From NCBI RefSeq assembly GCF_001612615.1, contig NZ_BDAU01000019.1, positions 186,001 to 250,000 of the forward strand: a stretch of DNA of 64,000 nt, read 5' to 3'. This DNA comes from Nocardia amikacinitolerans NBRC 108937 (GTDB lineage Bacteria; Actinomycetota; Actinomycetes; Mycobacteriales; Mycobacteriaceae). Below the pieces are notes generated by a model. It did no database searches. It saw nothing but the letters and a program-made list of their open reading frames with translations, and was not told the origin of the DNA. Shown here piece after piece: positions 8,386 to 17,391 of this stretch (its first letter is position 1; the number at the start of each line of letters is the position of its first letter). The position numbers were made by a program, and so were the translations under genes.

Positions 8386-11300
8386 TCAGCTTCCGAAAAC
8401 GCGCTCGACCACCGCTTTCGCCCGTCGCGTCACCCGCATGTAGTTGTCCAGGAACTCGCTGCCGTCGTCGTTGCGCCAACCCGCCACCCGCGCGACCGCC
8501 GAGAGCAGCCGACCGGGGCCCGGCAATTGGTCGGTCGCCTTGCCGCGCACCAGGACCAGCGCGTTGCGCGCCTTCGTCGCGGTGAGCCAGGCGTCGCGCA
8601 ACAGCGCCACGTCCTCGGCGTCGAGCAGCTTGGTCTCCTCGATGACGTCGAGCGATTGCAGCGTGGAGGTGTTGTGCAGCGCGGGCACCTCGTGGGCGTG
8701 GCGCAGCTGCATGAGCTGCACGGTCCATTCGATGTCGGCCAGACCGCCGCGTCCCAGCTTGGTGTGCGTCGCGGGGTTGGCGCCGCGGGGCAGGCGTTCG
8801 GAGTCGACCCTGGCCTTGATGCGGCGGATCTCGCGCACCGCCTCGGCCGAGACGCCGCCGACCGGGTAGCGCACCTTGTCGATGACGTGCAGGAACCGCA
8901 ACCCGAGGTCCTGATCGCCCGCGATCTGGTGGGCGCGCAGCAGCGCCTGCACCTCCCACGGCTGCGCCCACTGCTCGTAGTAGGCGCGATAGGCGGCGAG
9001 GGTGCGGACCAGCGCGCCGTTGCGGCCCTCCGGACGCAGGCCCGCGTCGACGTGCAGGGGCGGGTCGGTGCTCGGCGCGCCGAGCATGCGCTGCACCTTC
9101 TCGGCGATGCCGATCGCCCATTTGACGGCCTTGGTCTCGTCCTCGCCCGGACGCGGATCGCAGACGAACAGCACGTCGGCGTCGGAGCCGTAGCCGAGTT
9201 CCATGCCGCCGAGCCTGCCCATGCCGATCACCGCGAAATCGGCGGGCGCTGGCGCACCGGTCTCCGCCTCGCTCGCCCGAATCACCGCAGCCAGCGCGGC
9301 TTCCAGCACCGCGACCCACACCGACGACAGGGCGCGGCAGACCTCCGGCACCTCGAGCATGCCGAGCAGATCCGCCGAGGCGACCCGCGCGAGTTCGTGG
9401 CGGCGCAGCGAACGGGCCGCCGCCACAGCGCGTTTCGGATCCTCGTAGCGGGCCGCCGCGGTGAGGATGCCGCGCGCGACGTCCTCCGGCTGCGGTCCGA
9501 GCAGCAGCGACCCACCGGGACCGTCGGCGTACATGCGGATCGTTTCCGGCGCGTTGATCAGCAGATCGGGCAGGTACTCCGAGGAACCGAGCACGATCAT
9601 CAGCCGCTGCGCGATCGCGCCCTCGTCGCGCAGTTCGCGCAGGAACCAGATCTGGTCGTCCAGGCCTTCCGACACCCGGCGGTAGGCGAGCAGGCCCGCG
9701 TCGGGATTCGGTGTGTCGCCGAGCCATTCGAGCAGGGTGGGCAGCAGCAGCGCCTGGATGCGTCCCTTGCGGGAGACCCCGCCGGTGAGCGCCTTGAGGT
9801 GGCCGAGCGCGTTCTCCGGGGCCGCGTAGCCGAGCGCGGCCAGCTGCCGGATGGCGGCGTCCGGGCTCAGCCGCAGCGCGTCGGAGTCCATCCGCGCGAC
9901 CGCGTCGAGCAGCGGACGGTAGAACAGCTTCGCGTGTAAACGCCGGACCCGCACGGCATTTCGGCGGATCTCGGAGGCGAGCACGCCGACCGCGTCCTGC
10001 CTGCCGTCGGGACGGATGTGCGCGGCGCGGGCCAGCCAGCGCATGCCCTCCTCGTCGTCGGCCGCGGGCAGCGTGTGGGTGCGCTTGAGCCGTTGCAACT
10101 GGAGGCGATGCTCGAGCAGGCGCAGGAATTCGTAGGAGGCGGTGAGGTTCGCGGCGTCGTCCCTGCCGACGTATCCGCCGGCGGCGAGCGCGGTCAGCGC
10201 CTCGACGGTGCCCTGCACGTGCAGCGACTCGTCCACTCTGCCGTGCACCAATTGCAGGAGCTGCACGGCGAATTCGACGTCGCGCAGGCTGCCGTGGCCG
10301 AGCTTCAGCTCGCGCTCGCGCAGGTCGGCGGGCACCAGGTCTTCCACGCGGCGGCGCATCGCTTGGACGTCGGCGACGAAATCGGGCCGCTCCGAGGCGG
10401 TCCAGACCATCGGCATCACCGCGTCCCGGTACTGGTGCCCGAGTTCGAGGTCGCCGGTCATCGGCCGGTTCTTCAACAGCGCCTGGAACTCCCAGGTGCG
10501 CGCCCACCGCTTGTAGTAGGCGATATGCGATTCCAGGGTGCGCACCAGCGCGCCCTGCTTGCCCTCCGGGCGCAGCGCCGCGTCCACCTCGAAGAAGGCC
10601 AGACTGCCAACGCTCATCGTCTCGGCGGCCAACCGGGTCGCGGTGGCGTCGGCGGGTTCGGCGACGAACACCACGTCCACATCGCTGACGTAATTCAGTT
10701 CGCACGCACCGCTTTTGCCCATCGCGATCACCGCGAGCCGGACCGGGCACGGCCCGTCCTTGCAGACCCGCGCGACCGCGACCGCGAGCGCAGCGGTGAG
10801 CGCCGCGTCGGCCAGGTCGGTGAGATGCCTGCCGACTGTCTGGTACGGCAGCACCGGCTCGTTCTCGACGGTGGCGGCCAGATCCAGCGCGGCGAGCAGC
10901 ATCAGCTGGTCGCGGTAGCGCCTGCGCAGCAGCGCCACCGCTTCAGGTCCGGCGATCCCCGCCCTGTACAACAGCCCGCCCGTCGCCCGACCGCCACCCC
11001 TCATCGAGTCGCGATGCGACGCTGTGTCCGATTGGGCGTTCGGCCCCTCCTCGGGCACCGCGTCGACGGCGTCGAGCAGATCCGCGAGGACCTCCTCGCG
11101 CTTGGGCAGGTCCGGACGGCGCAGCAACTGCCACGAGGCGGGCTCGGCCACCATGTGGTCGCCGAAGGCGCTCGACGAGCCGAGCAGCGCGAACAGCCTG
11201 CCGCGCAAGGACTTATCGGTGCGCAGCGCGGAATCCACTGCGGCCCAGTCGCTTCCGAGCCCTTCGCGGAGGCGCATGAGGGTGCTCAGCGCGAGGTCGG

Positions 11301-11451
11301 CGTCGGGCGCCCTGGACAACGACCAGAGGACCGGGATACTTTCGACGTTGTCCCAGCCCAATTCGCGCAGCGAGGCTGCGGCCGTCGGCTCGAGCAAGCC
11401 GAGCCGACCGACACCGGGAACAGCGGAGCGCGCAGACGGTGGCCGGACCAT
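8386..11451 (-). CDS. glnE: Bifunctional glutamine synthetase adenylyltransferase/deadenylase
   Basis: The 1,021-residue enzyme attaches and removes AMP on glutamine synthetase to match nitrogen supply. Two nucleotidyltransferase domains are visible: the N-terminal deadenylase site around 245-262 (Gly-Lys-Ser-Gly-Ala then Ser-Asp-Val-Asp-Val) and the C-terminal adenylylase site around 740-760 (Gly-Met-Gly-Arg-Leu-Gly-Gly then Ser-Asp-Ala-Asp-Val). A helical regulatory segment links them and a helical bundle follows. It starts 36 bases after the glnA2 stop and may be cotranscribed with it, an arrangement shared with mycobacteria. The partner adenylylated synthetase GlnA1 is not in the window. 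Confidence 0.95.
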   Translation of the reverse strand: MVRPPSARSAVPGVGRLGLLEPTAAASLRELGWDNVESIPVLWSLSRAPDADLALSTLMRLREGLGSDWAAVDSALRTDKSLRGRLFALLGSSSAFGDHMVAEPASWQLLRRPDLPKREEVLADLLDAVDAVPEEGPNAQSDTASHRDSMRGGGRATGGLLYRAGIAGPEAVALLRRRYRDQLMLLAALDLAATVENEPVLPYQTVGRHLTDLADAALTAALAVAVARVCKDGPCPVRLAVIAMGKSGACELNYVSDVDVVFVAEPADATATRLAAETMSVGSLAFFEVDAALRPEGKQGALVRTLESHIAYYKRWARTWEFQALLKNRPMTGDLELGHQYRDAVMPMVWTASERPDFVADVQAMRRRVEDLVPADLRERELKLGHGSLRDVEFAVQLLQLVHGRVDESLHVQGTVEALTALAAGGYVGRDDAANLTASYEFLRLLEHRLQLQRLKRTHTLPAADDEEGMRWLARAAHIRPDGRQDAVGVLASEIRRNAVRVRRLHAKLFYRPLLDAVARMDSDALRLSPDAAIRQLAALGYAAPENALGHLKALTGGVSRKGRIQALLLPTLLEWLGDTPNPDAGLLAYRRVSEGLDDQIWFLRELRDEGAIAQRLMIVLGSSEYLPDLLINAPETIRMYADGPGGSLLLGPQPEDVARGILTAAARYEDPKRAVAAARSLRRHELARVASADLLGMLEVPEVCRALSSVWVAVLEAALAAVIRASEAETGAPAPADFAVIGMGRLGGMELGYGSDADVLFVCDPRPGEDETKAVKWAIGIAEKVQRMLGAPSTDPPLHVDAGLRPEGRNGALVRTLAAYRAYYEQWAQPWEVQALLRAHQIAGDQDLGLRFLHVIDKVRYPVGGVSAEAVREIRRIKARVDSERLPRGANPATHTKLGRGGLADIEWTVQLMQLRHAHEVPALHNTSTLQSLDVIEETKLLDAEDVALLRDAWLTATKARNALVLVRGKATDQLPGPGRLLSAVARVAGWRNDDGSEFLDNYMRVTRRAKAVVERVFGS

Positions 11452-11487
11452 AGTCTTAAAACTACATGGCCCGGCCGCGCGTCCACG

Positions 11488-12828
11488 TCACAGTCCGAGG
11501 TACTCCTTGAGCTCGAACGGGGTCACCTGGCTGCGGTAGTCGGCCCACTCCCGGCGCTTGTTGCGCAGGAAGAAGTCGAAGACGTGCTCGCCGAGGGTTT
11601 CGGCGACCAGCTCCGAGCGCTCCATCGCCTGCAACGCCTCGTCCAGGGTGCCGGGCAGCTCGCGGAAGCCCATCGCGCGGCGCTCGGCGGTGGTCAACGC
11701 CCACACGTCGTCCTCGGCCTCCGGCGGCAGGTTGTAGCCCTTCTCGATGCCGCGCATACCCGCGGCGAGCAGTACCGCGAACGCCAGGTAGGGGTTGCAG
11801 GCGGAATCTGGGCTGCGGATCTCGACGCGCCGCGAGGACGACTTGTTCGGCGTGTACATCGGCACGCGCACCAGCGCGGAGCGGTTCGACCGGCCCCAGG
11901 AGGCCGCCGTCGGGGCTTCGCCGCCGTGGATGAGCCGCTTGTAGGAGTTCACCCACTGGTTGGTGATCGCGCTGATCTCGGGCGCGTGCTCCAGGATGCC
12001 CGCGATGAACGCGCGGGCGGTCTCGGAGAGGTTGATCGGGTCGTCCGGGTCGGCGAAGGCGTTGTTCTCGCCCTCGAACAGGCTCATGTGCGTGTGCATC
12101 GCCGAGCCCGGGTACTCCGCGAACGGCTTGGGCATGAAGGTGGCGCGCACGCCCTCGTCGATGGCCACTTCCTTGATCAGGTAGCGGAAGGTCATCACGT
12201 TGTCGGCCATGGACAGCGCATCGGCGTAGCGCAGGTCGATCTCCTGCTGACCCGGCGCGCCCTCGTGGTGGCTGAATTCCACCGAGATGCCCATCGACTC
12301 CAGCGCGTCGATCGCGTGGCGCCGGAAGTTCGGGGCCGAGTCGTGCACGGCTTGGTCGAAGAAGCCACCGGAGTCGGCGGGCGCGGGCGGGCTTCCGTCC
12401 TGCGGGCCGTTCTTCAGCAGGAAGAACTCGATCTCCGGGTGCACGTAGCAGCTGAACCCGACATCGCCCGCCTTGTTCAGCTGCCGCCGCAGCACGTGGC
12501 GCGGGTCGGCCCAGGACGGCGAGCCGTCCGGCATGGTGATATCGCAGAACATGCGCGCGGAGTGCTGATGGCCCTTGCTGGTGGCCCACGGCAGCACCTG
12601 GAAGGTGGAAGGATCCGGGCGCGCGACCATGTCGGCCTCCGACACCCGGGCGAAGCCCTCGATGGCCGAGCCGTCGAAGCCGATACCCTCCTCGAAAGCG
12701 CCCTCGAGCTCGGCGGGAGCGATGGCGACGGACTTCAGGTAGCCCAAGACGTCGGTGAACCAGAGACGCACGAAGCGGATGTCCCGCTCTTCGAGCGTCC
12801 GCAGCACGAATTCCTTCTGGCGATCCAT
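11488..12828 (-). CDS. glnA2: Glutamine synthetase type I, GlnA2 class
   Basis: The 446-residue protein has the length I recall for M. tuberculosis GlnA2, with the start at Met-Asp-Arg-Gln-Lys-Glu-Phe; an ATG six codons earlier is less likely. Synthetase motifs include Gly-Phe-Asp-Gly-Ser-Ala, Glu-Ile-Glu-Phe-Phe, His-His-Glu-Gly-Ala-Pro-Gly-Gln-Gln-Glu and Asn-Arg-Ser-Ala. The place where adenylylated synthetases have the modified tyrosine (Leu-Tyr-x-Leu-Pro-Pro) reads Val-Trp-Ala-Leu-Thr, so GlnE probably does not modify this enzyme even though its gene is adjacent. Such GlnA2 proteins are often implicated in glutamine or glutamate-amide side metabolism. Confidence 0.93.
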   Translation of the reverse strand: MDRQKEFVLRTLEERDIRFVRLWFTDVLGYLKSVAIAPAELEGAFEEGIGFDGSAIEGFARVSEADMVARPDPSTFQVLPWATSKGHQHSARMFCDITMPDGSPSWADPRHVLRRQLNKAGDVGFSCYVHPEIEFFLLKNGPQDGSPPAPADSGGFFDQAVHDSAPNFRRHAIDALESMGISVEFSHHEGAPGQQEIDLRYADALSMADNVMTFRYLIKEVAIDEGVRATFMPKPFAEYPGSAMHTHMSLFEGENNAFADPDDPINLSETARAFIAGILEHAPEISAITNQWVNSYKRLIHGGEAPTAASWGRSNRSALVRVPMYTPNKSSSRRVEIRSPDSACNPYLAFAVLLAAGMRGIEKGYNLPPEAEDDVWALTTAERRAMGFRELPGTLDEALQAMERSELVAETLGEHVFDFFLRNKRREWADYRSQVTPFELKEYLGL

Positions 12829-13134
12829 GTCCGCGAGCGTAAGCACCTGGCGTTAAATCCGTGTTACGTACGGCCTCGGGATTGCGTTTCGGGTCCGCGA
12901 GGGGCTGTTCGGAACGAAGTTCACCACCGTGCGGACCGGTCGGTGAGCGGTCCCCTGCGATTCCGCGTGCGTCGGATCCGCCGCCGCGGATCGTTCCGGA
13001 ATTGCCGTCGGGACAACGTCGGCCGGCCCAGCGGAATTCGCACGACCTCCGATTCCGTTCGCACAGCACGCCGCGCGCAACGTCGCGGCGGACGCTGAGG
13101 GGCAGTGGAGTCCGGCGGCAAGTCGCCTTGACGT
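12829..13134. other. Gap between glnA2 and caeA; possible GlnR box
   Basis: I see no gene in these 306 bases. On the minus strand, 24 bases before the glnA2 start (12852-12867), there is GTAAC-N6-TTAAC. This resembles half of the actinobacterial GlnR box (GTnAC-N6-GaAAc). The rest is featureless high-GC sequence containing the upstream region of glnA2 and the end of caeA. Confidence 0.3.
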
Positions 13135-14667
13135 TCAGCAGGTCAGGCCGGGCTCGGGGAGTTTCAGATCGACCAGGTACGTGATCACCGCGTCGTCCAG
13201 ACACTGGTTGCCCGCCACCAGCGCGGCGGTGTGGCGGTTGGCGGTGAAGGTGATCAGCGCGGCGTCCAGCTGGGCGGCCAGGTCGACGCCCGCCTGGTAC
13301 GGCGTGGCCGGATCGTCCGTCGTCGACACCACCACGACCTTCGGCAGACCTTCGACGGCGATCCGGTGCGGGTTGCCGCTGTTGGGCACCGGCCAGGTCG
13401 AGCACAGTTCCAGCGGGGCCTGTCCGGTGCCGCGTCCGTCGTCGAGGAACGGGGCGGCCTTGCGGTACTCGGCGTCCTGGCGGGCCGCCACCGCCGGATC
13501 GGTCACCCGCGGATCGTCGACGCAGCGGATGGCGTTGAACGCGTCCTGGGTGTTGTTGTAGGTGCCGTCGTCGCGGCGGCCGTCGTACATGTCGGCCAGC
13601 TGCAGGAGGGTGTCGCCGCGGCCGTCGCGCAGTTCGTCGAGGCCGAGGGTCAACACCTGCCACAGGTCGTCGGAGTAGAGCGTCTGGGTGACGCCGGTCA
13701 TGGCGTCGTTGTAGCTGAGGCCGCGCGGGTCGGTGGTCTCGGCGGGCCGGTCCCACAGCGGGTTGACCAGCTCGCGGAAACGGGCCACGGCCTGGGCCGG
13801 GTCGGTGCCAAGCGGGCAGTCCGGTTCCTTCGCGCAGGCCTGGGCGTAGGCGTCGAACGCGGTCTGGAAGCCCGCCGCCTGGCGCAGCGACTCCTGGACC
13901 GGATCCTGCGAGGAGTCGACGGCGCCGTCCAGCACCAGCGCCCGCACCCGGTCCGGGTACTTCTCCGCGTACAGCGACCCGAGCTTGGTGCCATACGAAT
14001 AGCCCAGGTAGGTCAGCTTCGGGTCGCCGAGCACCGCCCTGATCACGTCCATGTCCTGGACGACCTCGCGGGTGCCGACGTGCGCGAGCAGCTCGTCACC
14101 GGTGCGCTCGACGCACTTGTCCGCGTACTCCTTGTTCTCCGCCTCCGCGGCGGCGATCCCCTCGGGCGTGTTGTCCTCGGGGCGCTCGGCGCGCTCGGCG
14201 TCGTTCTCCTGCGGCGTCAGGCACGCGATCGCGGGCGTCGACGCGCCGACACCGCGCGGATCGAACCCGACCCGGTCGAAGCGCTCCGACAGCGGCGTCC
14301 TGTTCGCGAGGCTCGCCATCGACAACCCCGACACCCCGGGCCCGCCAGGGTTCATCAGCAGCGAACCGATCTTCGCCCCCGAGGCGGGCACCCTGCTCAA
14401 CGCGATCTGCGCCGTCGGCCCCGCCGGATCCGCGTAATCGACCGGCACCGTGATCCGCGTGCACTGCGCGTTCGGCGGGAACCGATCACCCGGCCCCGCG
14501 AATTCCAGGCACTCCCCCCACTCCGGCGTCTGCCCGTAGAACCGCTCCAACCCGGCCTGCGGTGCGGGCATCGGCCCCTGCGGCTGCGCCCGCTCGATCG
14601 CGCACCCGGCCGCGACCATGCTCAGCACCGCCGCCACCAGCACGCCACGCCCACGCCGCAATCCCAT
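13135..14667 (-). CDS. caeA: Lipoprotein alpha/beta-hydrolase, CaeA/Hip1-like
   Basis: The 510-residue protein is a cell-envelope serine hydrolase of the tripeptidyl aminopeptidase type. The start at 14667 gives a signal ending in the lipobox Val-Ala-Ala-Gly-Cys. The oxyanion motif Asn-Pro-Gly-Gly-Pro-Gly, the nucleophile Gly-Tyr-Ser-Tyr-Gly-Thr, an Asp in Thr-Thr-Asp-Asp-Pro-Ala-Thr-Pro and a His in Asn-Arg-His-Thr-Ala complete the triad. A C-terminal TAP-like domain carries several cysteines. Its place between glnA2 and panB matches M. tuberculosis caeA (Rv2224c, Hip1), a protease/esterase affecting envelope proteins. The start of the ORF could extend 68 codons upstream, but that stretch has no signal character. 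Confidence 0.88.
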   Translation of the reverse strand: MGLRRGRGVLVAAVLSMVAAGCAIERAQPQGPMPAPQAGLERFYGQTPEWGECLEFAGPGDRFPPNAQCTRITVPVDYADPAGPTAQIALSRVPASGAKIGSLLMNPGGPGVSGLSMASLANRTPLSERFDRVGFDPRGVGASTPAIACLTPQENDAERAERPEDNTPEGIAAAEAENKEYADKCVERTGDELLAHVGTREVVQDMDVIRAVLGDPKLTYLGYSYGTKLGSLYAEKYPDRVRALVLDGAVDSSQDPVQESLRQAAGFQTAFDAYAQACAKEPDCPLGTDPAQAVARFRELVNPLWDRPAETTDPRGLSYNDAMTGVTQTLYSDDLWQVLTLGLDELRDGRGDTLLQLADMYDGRRDDGTYNNTQDAFNAIRCVDDPRVTDPAVAARQDAEYRKAAPFLDDGRGTGQAPLELCSTWPVPNSGNPHRIAVEGLPKVVVVSTTDDPATPYQAGVDLAAQLDAALITFTANRHTAALVAGNQCLDDAVITYLVDLKLPEPGLTC

Positions 14668-14974
14668 ACTTCGATCCTGCCAGCAACGGTTTGCCGAGCA
14701 CTTCCTCCCCCACCCGCCCGACGGCAGCGCCACCGCCCTCGCAAACCTTTCGCACGCTTCGCAGAGGGTGCAGCGCCTGCGAAGCGTAGGAACTTTGCGA
14801 AGTCGTAAGGACGCCGTCGGGGTGCTGTGCGGCGGTCGCGTCAGGTGGCCCGTAGCTGTGAGCAATCGCACCGAACGACGCCCTTAAGCGACCGTGGAGG
14901 CGGGTGGCACACTGGAACCGTCAGAAAACCCGGGGACCCGGCCAGGGCCTCGAGGCGACGATACGAAAGGGACG
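14668..14974. promoter_or_regulatory. Divergent caeA-panB control region with TGCGAAG repeats
   Basis: No gene is visible here. ACGCTTCGCA at 14754-14763 and TGCGAAGCGT at 14778-14787 form a perfect ten-base inverted repeat with a 14-base spacer. A further TTGCGAAG lies just to the right at about 14794. The three copies of one half-site between divergent genes suggest a regulator binding site, though a hairpin is also possible. The panB ribosome-binding site GAAAGGG lies at about 14965. Confidence 0.4.
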
Positions 14975-15835
14975 ATGATGTCCGTATCCGATGCGGAAAC
15001 CCCTGCCTACGGCGCGGCTCAGGCCGAGACCAAGAAGGCGCGGCGCAAGACGCGTGTCCCCCACCTTCAGCAGATGAAGGCCGACGGTGAGCGCTGGGCG
15101 ATGCTCACCGCCTACGACTACTCCTCCGCCCGCCTGTTCGAAGAGGCGGGCATCCCCGTACTGCTGGTCGGCGACTCGGCCGCCAACGTGGTGTACGGCT
15201 ACGACACCACGGTGCCCATCACCGTGGACGAGCTGATCCCGCTGGTGCGCGGCGTGGTGCGCGGCGCGCCGCACGCGCTGGTGGTGGCCGATCTGCCGTT
15301 CGGCACCTACGAGTCCTCCCCGCAGCAGGCGCTGGCGACGGCGACGCGGTTCATGAAGGAGGGCGGCGCGCACGCGGTGAAGCTCGAGGGCGGCGAGCGA
15401 GTCGCTGAGCAGATCGCGCTGATCACCGCGGCGGGTATCCCGGTGATGGCGCACATCGGCTTCACACCGCAGAGCGTCAACACCCTCGGCGGTTTCCGGG
15501 TGCAGGGCCGCGGCGACGGCGCCGAGCAGCTCATCGCCGACGCCATCGCGGTGCAGGAGGCGGGCGCGTTCTCCGTGGTCATGGAGATGGTTCCCGCCGA
15601 GCTGGCCGGGCAGGTCACCCGCAAGCTGACCATCCCGACCGTCGGTATCGGCGCGGGCGCCGACTGCGACGCCCAGGTGCTGGTCTGGCAGGACATGGCG
15701 GGCTACACCAGCGGCAAGACCGCAAAGTTCGTCAAGCGCTTCGCCGATGTCGGCGACCAATTGCGCTCGGCGGCAGCGGCTTACGCCGACGAGGTGCGCC
15801 GAGGGACGTTCCCCGGACCCGAGCACAGCTTCTGA
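14975..15835 (+). CDS. panB: 3-methyl-2-oxobutanoate hydroxymethyltransferase
   Basis: The 286-residue enzyme makes ketopantoate from ketoisovalerate and methylene-tetrahydrofolate, the first step to pantothenate and CoA. Motifs include Thr-Ala-Tyr-Asp-Tyr-Ser-Ser-Ala, Val-Gly-Asp-Ser-Ala-Ala-Asn-Val (Mg ligand Asp), Met-Lys-Glu-Gly-Gly-Ala-His-Ala-Val-Lys-Leu-Glu-Gly, Met-Ala-His-Ile-Gly and Gly-Ile-Gly-Ala-Gly near residue 230. I chose the tandem ATG at 14975/14978 downstream of GAAAGGG; the 27 codons before it look untranslated. A basic N-terminal tail of about 30 residues precedes the barrel. Adjacent to caeA as in mycobacteria. Confidence 0.95.
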   Translation: MMSVSDAETPAYGAAQAETKKARRKTRVPHLQQMKADGERWAMLTAYDYSSARLFEEAGIPVLLVGDSAANVVYGYDTTVPITVDELIPLVRGVVRGAPHALVVADLPFGTYESSPQQALATATRFMKEGGAHAVKLEGGERVAEQIALITAAGIPVMAHIGFTPQSVNTLGGFRVQGRGDGAEQLIADAIAVQEAGAFSVVMEMVPAELAGQVTRKLTIPTVGIGAGADCDAQVLVWQDMAGYTSGKTAKFVKRFADVGDQLRSAAAAYADEVRRGTFPGPEHSF

Positions 15836-15979
15836 TCGACCGGACGAGCGGCGCGGCGTACCTTGCCGCGCCGCTCGATTCGTCGTCACGCCGCGAGGCG
15901 TGGAACGAGCGGTGCGGGCCGCGGGCCGCAAACAATGGCAGACTCGATGCCGACATTCTCGACACGAGCAGAGGTACCG

Positions 15980-16426
15980 ATGCCGCACAGCCGTTGGATT
16001 TTCCGCAGCACCTCGCTGGTGGTCGCCGCGTTCGCCGCCGCGACACTGGCCGCGTGCGGGACGAACGGGAACCCCGAGCCCACCGGTAGCACGGGATCGA
16101 CCACCTCGGCGCCAACGTCGGCGACCACGACCGCCCAGGCCACCGGCACCCAGAAGCCGACGCCGACGGTCACCGACGCCGCCGCCACCCAGCTGTGCGA
16201 CGCGATCCGGCCCGAGCTGTCCAATTTCCGGGTGCAGGGTCCGACGCTGGGGCGGGTCGGGCTCAACCTGATCGTGCACCCGTGGGGTCTACAGAACGGT
16301 ATCGACGTGCTCGGCAACAAGGCCGTCGTCGACACCGTCACCACCAAGAGCTGCCCGGACGTCCGCCAACAGGCCATCGAGGCGCTACAGACGCCGGACC
16401 TGGCCTCGATCATCGTCGGCCTGTGA
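15980..16426 (+). CDS. Small secreted lipoprotein of unknown function
   Basis: The 148-residue product has a signal peptide with lipobox Leu-Ala-Ala-Cys at about residues 21-24, then a Thr/Ser/Pro-rich linker of about 40 residues and a compact domain with two cysteines, the second in Lys-Ser-Cys-Pro-Asp. The ATG at 15980 follows an AGAGG site. I do not recognise the domain. Its TGA overlaps the ATG of the next gene by one base, so it is translationally coupled to the iminopeptidase. Confidence 0.75.
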   Translation: MPHSRWIFRSTSLVVAAFAAATLAACGTNGNPEPTGSTGSTTSAPTSATTTAQATGTQKPTPTVTDAAATQLCDAIRPELSNFRVQGPTLGRVGLNLIVHPWGLQNGIDVLGNKAVVDTVTTKSCPDVRQQAIEALQTPDLASIIVGL

Positions 16427-17388
16427 TGCGCACCCTGTATCCCCCGATCGAGCCGTACGAGTCGGGCATGCTCGACGTCGGCGAAGGGCAGTCGGTGTAC
16501 TGGGAGGTCAGCGGCAATCCCGACGGCAAGCCGGTGGTGTTCCTGCACGGCGGCCCGGGCGGCGGCACCGCGCCGTACCACCGGCAGTTCTTCGACCCGT
16601 CGGCCTACCGCATCGTGCTGTTCGACCAGCGCGGCTGCGGGCGGTCCACCCCGCACCTCGCCGACGGCGCCGATCTCGCGCACAACACGACCTGGCACCT
16701 GGTCGCCGACATCGAGGCGCTGCGTGCGCATCTCGGCGTCGAGCGCTGGCAGGTGTTCGGCGGCTCGTGGGGCTCCACGCTGGCGCTCGCGTACGCGCAG
16801 AAGCATCCGGAGCGGGTCACCGAACTGGTGCTGCGCGGCATTTTCCTGTTGCGGCGCAAGGAGATCGACTGGTACTACAACGGCGCGGCGGGCAACGTCT
16901 ACCCGGACGAGTGGGAGAAGTTCCTCGCGCCGGTGCCGGAGGCCGAGCGCGACGGTGATCTGGTCGAGGCCTATCACCGGCTGCTGCGCTCCCCCGATCC
17001 CGAGGTGGCGACGGCCGCCGCGATCGCGTGGTCGGTGTGGGAGGGTTCCACCAGTTCGCTGCTGCCGCACCCGGATCGGGTCGCCGAGACCGGCGAGCCG
17101 CGGTTCGCGCTGGCATTCGCGCGCATCGAGAACCACTACTTCCGGCACGGCGGATTCCTGGAGGAAGGACAGCTGCTGCGCGATGTGGGCGCCATCTCGC
17201 ACCTGCCGGTCGTCATCGTGCAGGGTCGCCACGACATCGTCTGCCCGGCCGTGAGCGCCTGGGATCTGCACCGCGCCTGGCCGGGCTCGCAGTTGCACAT
17301 CGTCGACGACGCGGGGCACGCGGCCAACGAACCCGGCATCGTCGACCGGTTGGTGCGCGCCACCGACGGCTTCGCGAAGGTGGGCTGA
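16426..17388 (+). CDS. pip: Proline iminopeptidase
   Basis: The 320-residue S33 serine peptidase removes N-terminal proline from peptides. Seen: the oxyanion motif His-Gly-Gly-Pro-Gly-Gly-Gly, the strand Leu-Phe-Asp-Gln-Arg-Gly-Cys-Gly-Arg-Ser, the nucleophile in Gly-Gly-Ser-Trp-Gly-Ser-Thr, an Asp in Gly-Arg-His-Asp-Ile-Val and a His in Asp-Ala-Gly-His-Ala. Length is normal for the family. The start overlaps the upstream lipoprotein stop, and the CHAD gene follows after three bases, so the three look like one transcript. The protein is probably cytoplasmic because no signal is present. Confidence 0.92.
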   Translation: MRTLYPPIEPYESGMLDVGEGQSVYWEVSGNPDGKPVVFLHGGPGGGTAPYHRQFFDPSAYRIVLFDQRGCGRSTPHLADGADLAHNTTWHLVADIEALRAHLGVERWQVFGGSWGSTLALAYAQKHPERVTELVLRGIFLLRRKEIDWYYNGAAGNVYPDEWEKFLAPVPEAERDGDLVEAYHRLLRSPDPEVATAAAIAWSVWEGSTSSLLPHPDRVAETGEPRFALAFARIENHYFRHGGFLEEGQLLRDVGAISHLPVVIVQGRHDIVCPAVSAWDLHRAWPGSQLHIVDDAGHAANEPGIVDRLVRATDGFAKVG

Positions 17389-17391
17389 GCC

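Noticed and set aside
10018..13098. A 1,026-codon open frame antisense to glnE and glnA2
   Set aside because: It is a shadow of high-GC codon bias on the opposite strand, with no family motif. The antisense genes have clear motifs and expected length.
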